The notes under the pieces are model-generated. The model had not been told where the DNA came from. It did no database searches and saw only the letters and a program-made list of their open reading frames with translations. Below, in pieces: positions 15,053 to 16,541 of a DNA stretch of 16,541 bases (positions are counted from its first letter, which is position 1; every line of letters begins with the position of its first letter). The DNA comes from Pelagibacteraceae bacterium AG-339-N18. Lineage in GTDB: Bacteria > Pseudomonadota > Alphaproteobacteria > Pelagibacterales > Pelagibacteraceae. The translations under genes and the position numbers were made by a program. The stretch spans positions 1-16,541 of the forward strand of contig QCAD01000017.1 in assembly GCA_003282055.1 (NCBI GenBank), read 5' to 3'.

Positions 15053-16196
15053 AAATTTATTTATTACTACATTGATATATTTATTAATTTTTTTTTCTGC
15101 AAGTGCGAATATAAATATTAAAGCGAGAACAGTAATTCTTCAAGATTTCTTATCAGGGGAGATTTTGTATGAAAAAGAAGCTGATAGCACAATTTATCCT
15201 GCATCTATGACAAAAATAATGACATCAATCGTTGCTTTTGATCTAATAAAATCTGGAGATATATCCTTAGAAGATAAGTTTATAATTTCTGAAAAAGCAT
15301 GGCGATTATCTACTGCCGGATACTCATCAATGTTCATTATGGTTGGTGACGAAGTCTCTGTGGAAGACTTGCTGCTAGGAATAATAATTGCTTCAGGCAA
15401 TGACGCTTGTATTGCTTTAGCTGAGGGTATAGCTGGTACCGAGGAAGAATTTGCTATTTTAATGACCTCAAAAGCAAAAGAGTTGGGTATGGAAAATACT
15501 AACTTTGCTAATTCCTCAGGAATTAATGATCCAGACAACTATTCAACGGTTAGAGATATTTTAAAAATGTCAACATATTTAATAAAGGAACATCCCAAAT
15601 ATTACGAATGGTTTGCTGAAAAAGAATTTACATGGAATAGAACTGGAGGTGATCCTATAACACAAGGTAATAGAAATCCTCTTTTATATAAGAATATTGG
15701 GGCAGATGGGATCAAAACTGGTTATTTGGCAGTAGAAAAATATTCTTTAGCATCATCGATTAACAGGAAGGGAAGAAGACTGATAGCTGTTGGAAGTGGT
15801 TTTGAAACCAAAAACTCAAGATCTAAGGAAAGCTTAAAACTATTAACTTATGGGCTTACTAATTTTGATTTAGTTGAAATTAATAAGTCTGATGAAACAA
15901 TTGGACAAGTAGATGTATGGCTTGGCAAACAAAATGCTGTAGATGTTTATGTTGATAAGGATATATATAAAACAATTAAAAAAGCAAAAAAAAAACTTCT
16001 AAAGATATCAATTAAATATAATGGGCCAATAGAGGCACCTATTAAAAAAGATCAAAAAGTTGGATCTTTTAGGATTGTTTATGATGAAGAGTTGATAGGT
16101 GAATATGATTTATTAGCCTCAAACGATGTTCAAAAGGTTAATATTTTCACTAGATTAATAAGATCACTAAATTATTTAATCTGGGGCGATGTATAA
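15045..16196 (+). CDS. dacC: D-alanyl-D-alanine carboxypeptidase (PBP5/6 type)
   Basis: This low-molecular-mass penicillin-binding protein removes the terminal D-Ala from peptidoglycan pentapeptides in the periplasm. The 383-residue precursor has a signal peptide with cleavage likely after SASA (A21). All three active-site motifs of the serine peptidase S11 family are present: SMTK (54-57, nucleophile S54), SGN (117-119) and KTG (224-226). A C-terminal beta-rich domain of the PBP5 type follows. The last 18 or so residues (NIFTRLIRSLNYLIWGDV) look like the amphipathic membrane-anchoring helix of PBP5. It overlaps the lipoprotein gene by 8 bases upstream and tmk by 8 bases downstream. dacC is the usual alphaproteobacterial name at this locus; dacA and dacF naming would be equally defensible. 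Confidence 0.94.
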   Translation: MLKNLFITTLIYLLIFFSASANINIKARTVILQDFLSGEILYEKEADSTIYPASMTKIMTSIVAFDLIKSGDISLEDKFIISEKAWRLSTAGYSSMFIMVGDEVSVEDLLLGIIIASGNDACIALAEGIAGTEEEFAILMTSKAKELGMENTNFANSSGINDPDNYSTVRDILKMSTYLIKEHPKYYEWFAEKEFTWNRTGGDPITQGNRNPLLYKNIGADGIKTGYLAVEKYSLASSINRKGRRLIAVGSGFETKNSRSKESLKLLTYGLTNFDLVEINKSDETIGQVDVWLGKQNAVDVYVDKDIYKTIKKAKKKLLKISIKYNGPIEAPIKKDQKVGSFRIVYDEELIGEYDLLASNDVQKVNIFTRLIRSLNYLIWGDV

Positions 16197-16541
16197 GAAA
16201 CCAGTTATTGTTTTTGAGGGGATAGAAGGGAGTGGTAAGAGTCATCATGTCACTAAAGTTTCGAGTTATCTAAAAAAAAAGAATATTTCTTTTATCAAAA
16301 TTAGAGAACCTGGTGGGAGTTTAAATTCAGAAAAAATTAGGAAATTAATTCTTAACAAAAATTCAAATTTTAATAGAAATACTGATCTTTTACTTTATCT
16401 TGCATCGAGGAGTGAAAATATTAAGTTACTTAAGAAATATTACAAAAAAAAAGTTATTCTTATCGATAGATTTATTGACTCAACAGTTGCATATCAACAT
16501 TATGGTTTTGGTGTTAACCTTAAACTTATCAAAATTATAAA
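16189..16541 (+). CDS. tmk: Thymidylate kinase (partial, cut by the window end)
   Basis: Thymidylate kinase phosphorylates dTMP to dTDP in dTTP synthesis. The ATG at 16189 overlaps the dacC stop by 8 bases, and 117 codons are readable before the window ends, about half of a normal Tmk. The P-loop FEGIEGSGKS is at residues 9-18. REPGGS (44-49) matches the usual REPGGT, and DRFIDSTVAYQ matches the DRxxDSTxAYQ nucleoside-binding motif. The residues after the P-loop are HH rather than the common TQ, but the Mg-coordinating Ser is kept. The 3' half lies outside the window. Confidence 0.93.
   Translation, partial: MYKKPVIVFEGIEGSGKSHHVTKVSSYLKKKNISFIKIREPGGSLNSEKIRKLILNKNSNFNRNTDLLLYLASRSENIKLLKKYYKKKVILIDRFIDSTVAYQHYGFGVNLKLIKII

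Noticed and set aside
15194..15538. A 114-codon minus-strand frame inside dacC.
   Set aside because: It is antisense to the SMTK and SGN active-site regions. Its Ser/Ile-rich composition is what the complement of dacC would give.

Overview
The window looks like core chromosome from a small-genome, strongly AT-rich alphaproteobacterium, most likely a SAR11/Pelagibacterales marine bacterium. I base this on gene order (uvrA divergent from ssb-gyrA-coaD-cyclophilin-tgt; DUF502-recG-sdhE; mltB-rlpA-dacC-tmk), alphaproteobacterial protein variants, AT-biased codons, very tight packing with overlapping genes, and few Shine-Dalgarno sequences. The assignment rests on recall and reading by eye, not a search. 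I found no mobile element, CRISPR array, toxin or defence locus, and no gene-free stretch longer than about 110 bases.

Layout. uvrA (65-2920, minus) is divergent from a five-gene collinear run, ssb-gyrA-coaD-cyclophilin-tgt (3010-8215), whose members are separated by 5, -1, -8 and 14 bases. A tRNA-Lys(UUU) follows at 8298-8373. It converges on a secreted M48 metallopeptidase gene (8382-9209, minus), which is divergent from a DUF502 membrane-protein gene (9317-9937). The 107-base gap between those two holds a 44-base nested palindrome and a possible 25-codon micro-ORF whose stop overlaps the DUF502 start. DUF502 and recG (minus) converge with interlocked stop codons. recG is divergent from sdhE across only 23 bases. 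A tRNA-Ser(UGA) on the minus strand converges on sdhE. The last block, rarD-mltB-rlpA-like-dacC-tmk (tmk cut by the window edge), is one overlapping run with overlaps of 14, 11, 8 and 8 bases, so these genes are probably co-transcribed and translationally coupled.

Function. The first half serves DNA maintenance and basic metabolism: excision repair, single-strand binding, gyrase, CoA synthesis, protein folding and tRNA queuosine modification. The second half combines recombination repair, a flavin-assembly factor, envelope quality control and peptidoglycan remodelling (lytic transglycosylase, RlpA/SPOR lipoprotein, D,D-carboxypeptidase).

There is no sign of a new multi-gene system. The most interesting points are small: a Tgt lacking two of its three zinc-binding cysteines, a cyclophilin gene with a second well-placed internal start that would remove its signal peptide, the palindrome and micro-ORF upstream of DUF502, and an RlpA-like lipoprotein with an eroded catalytic domain.
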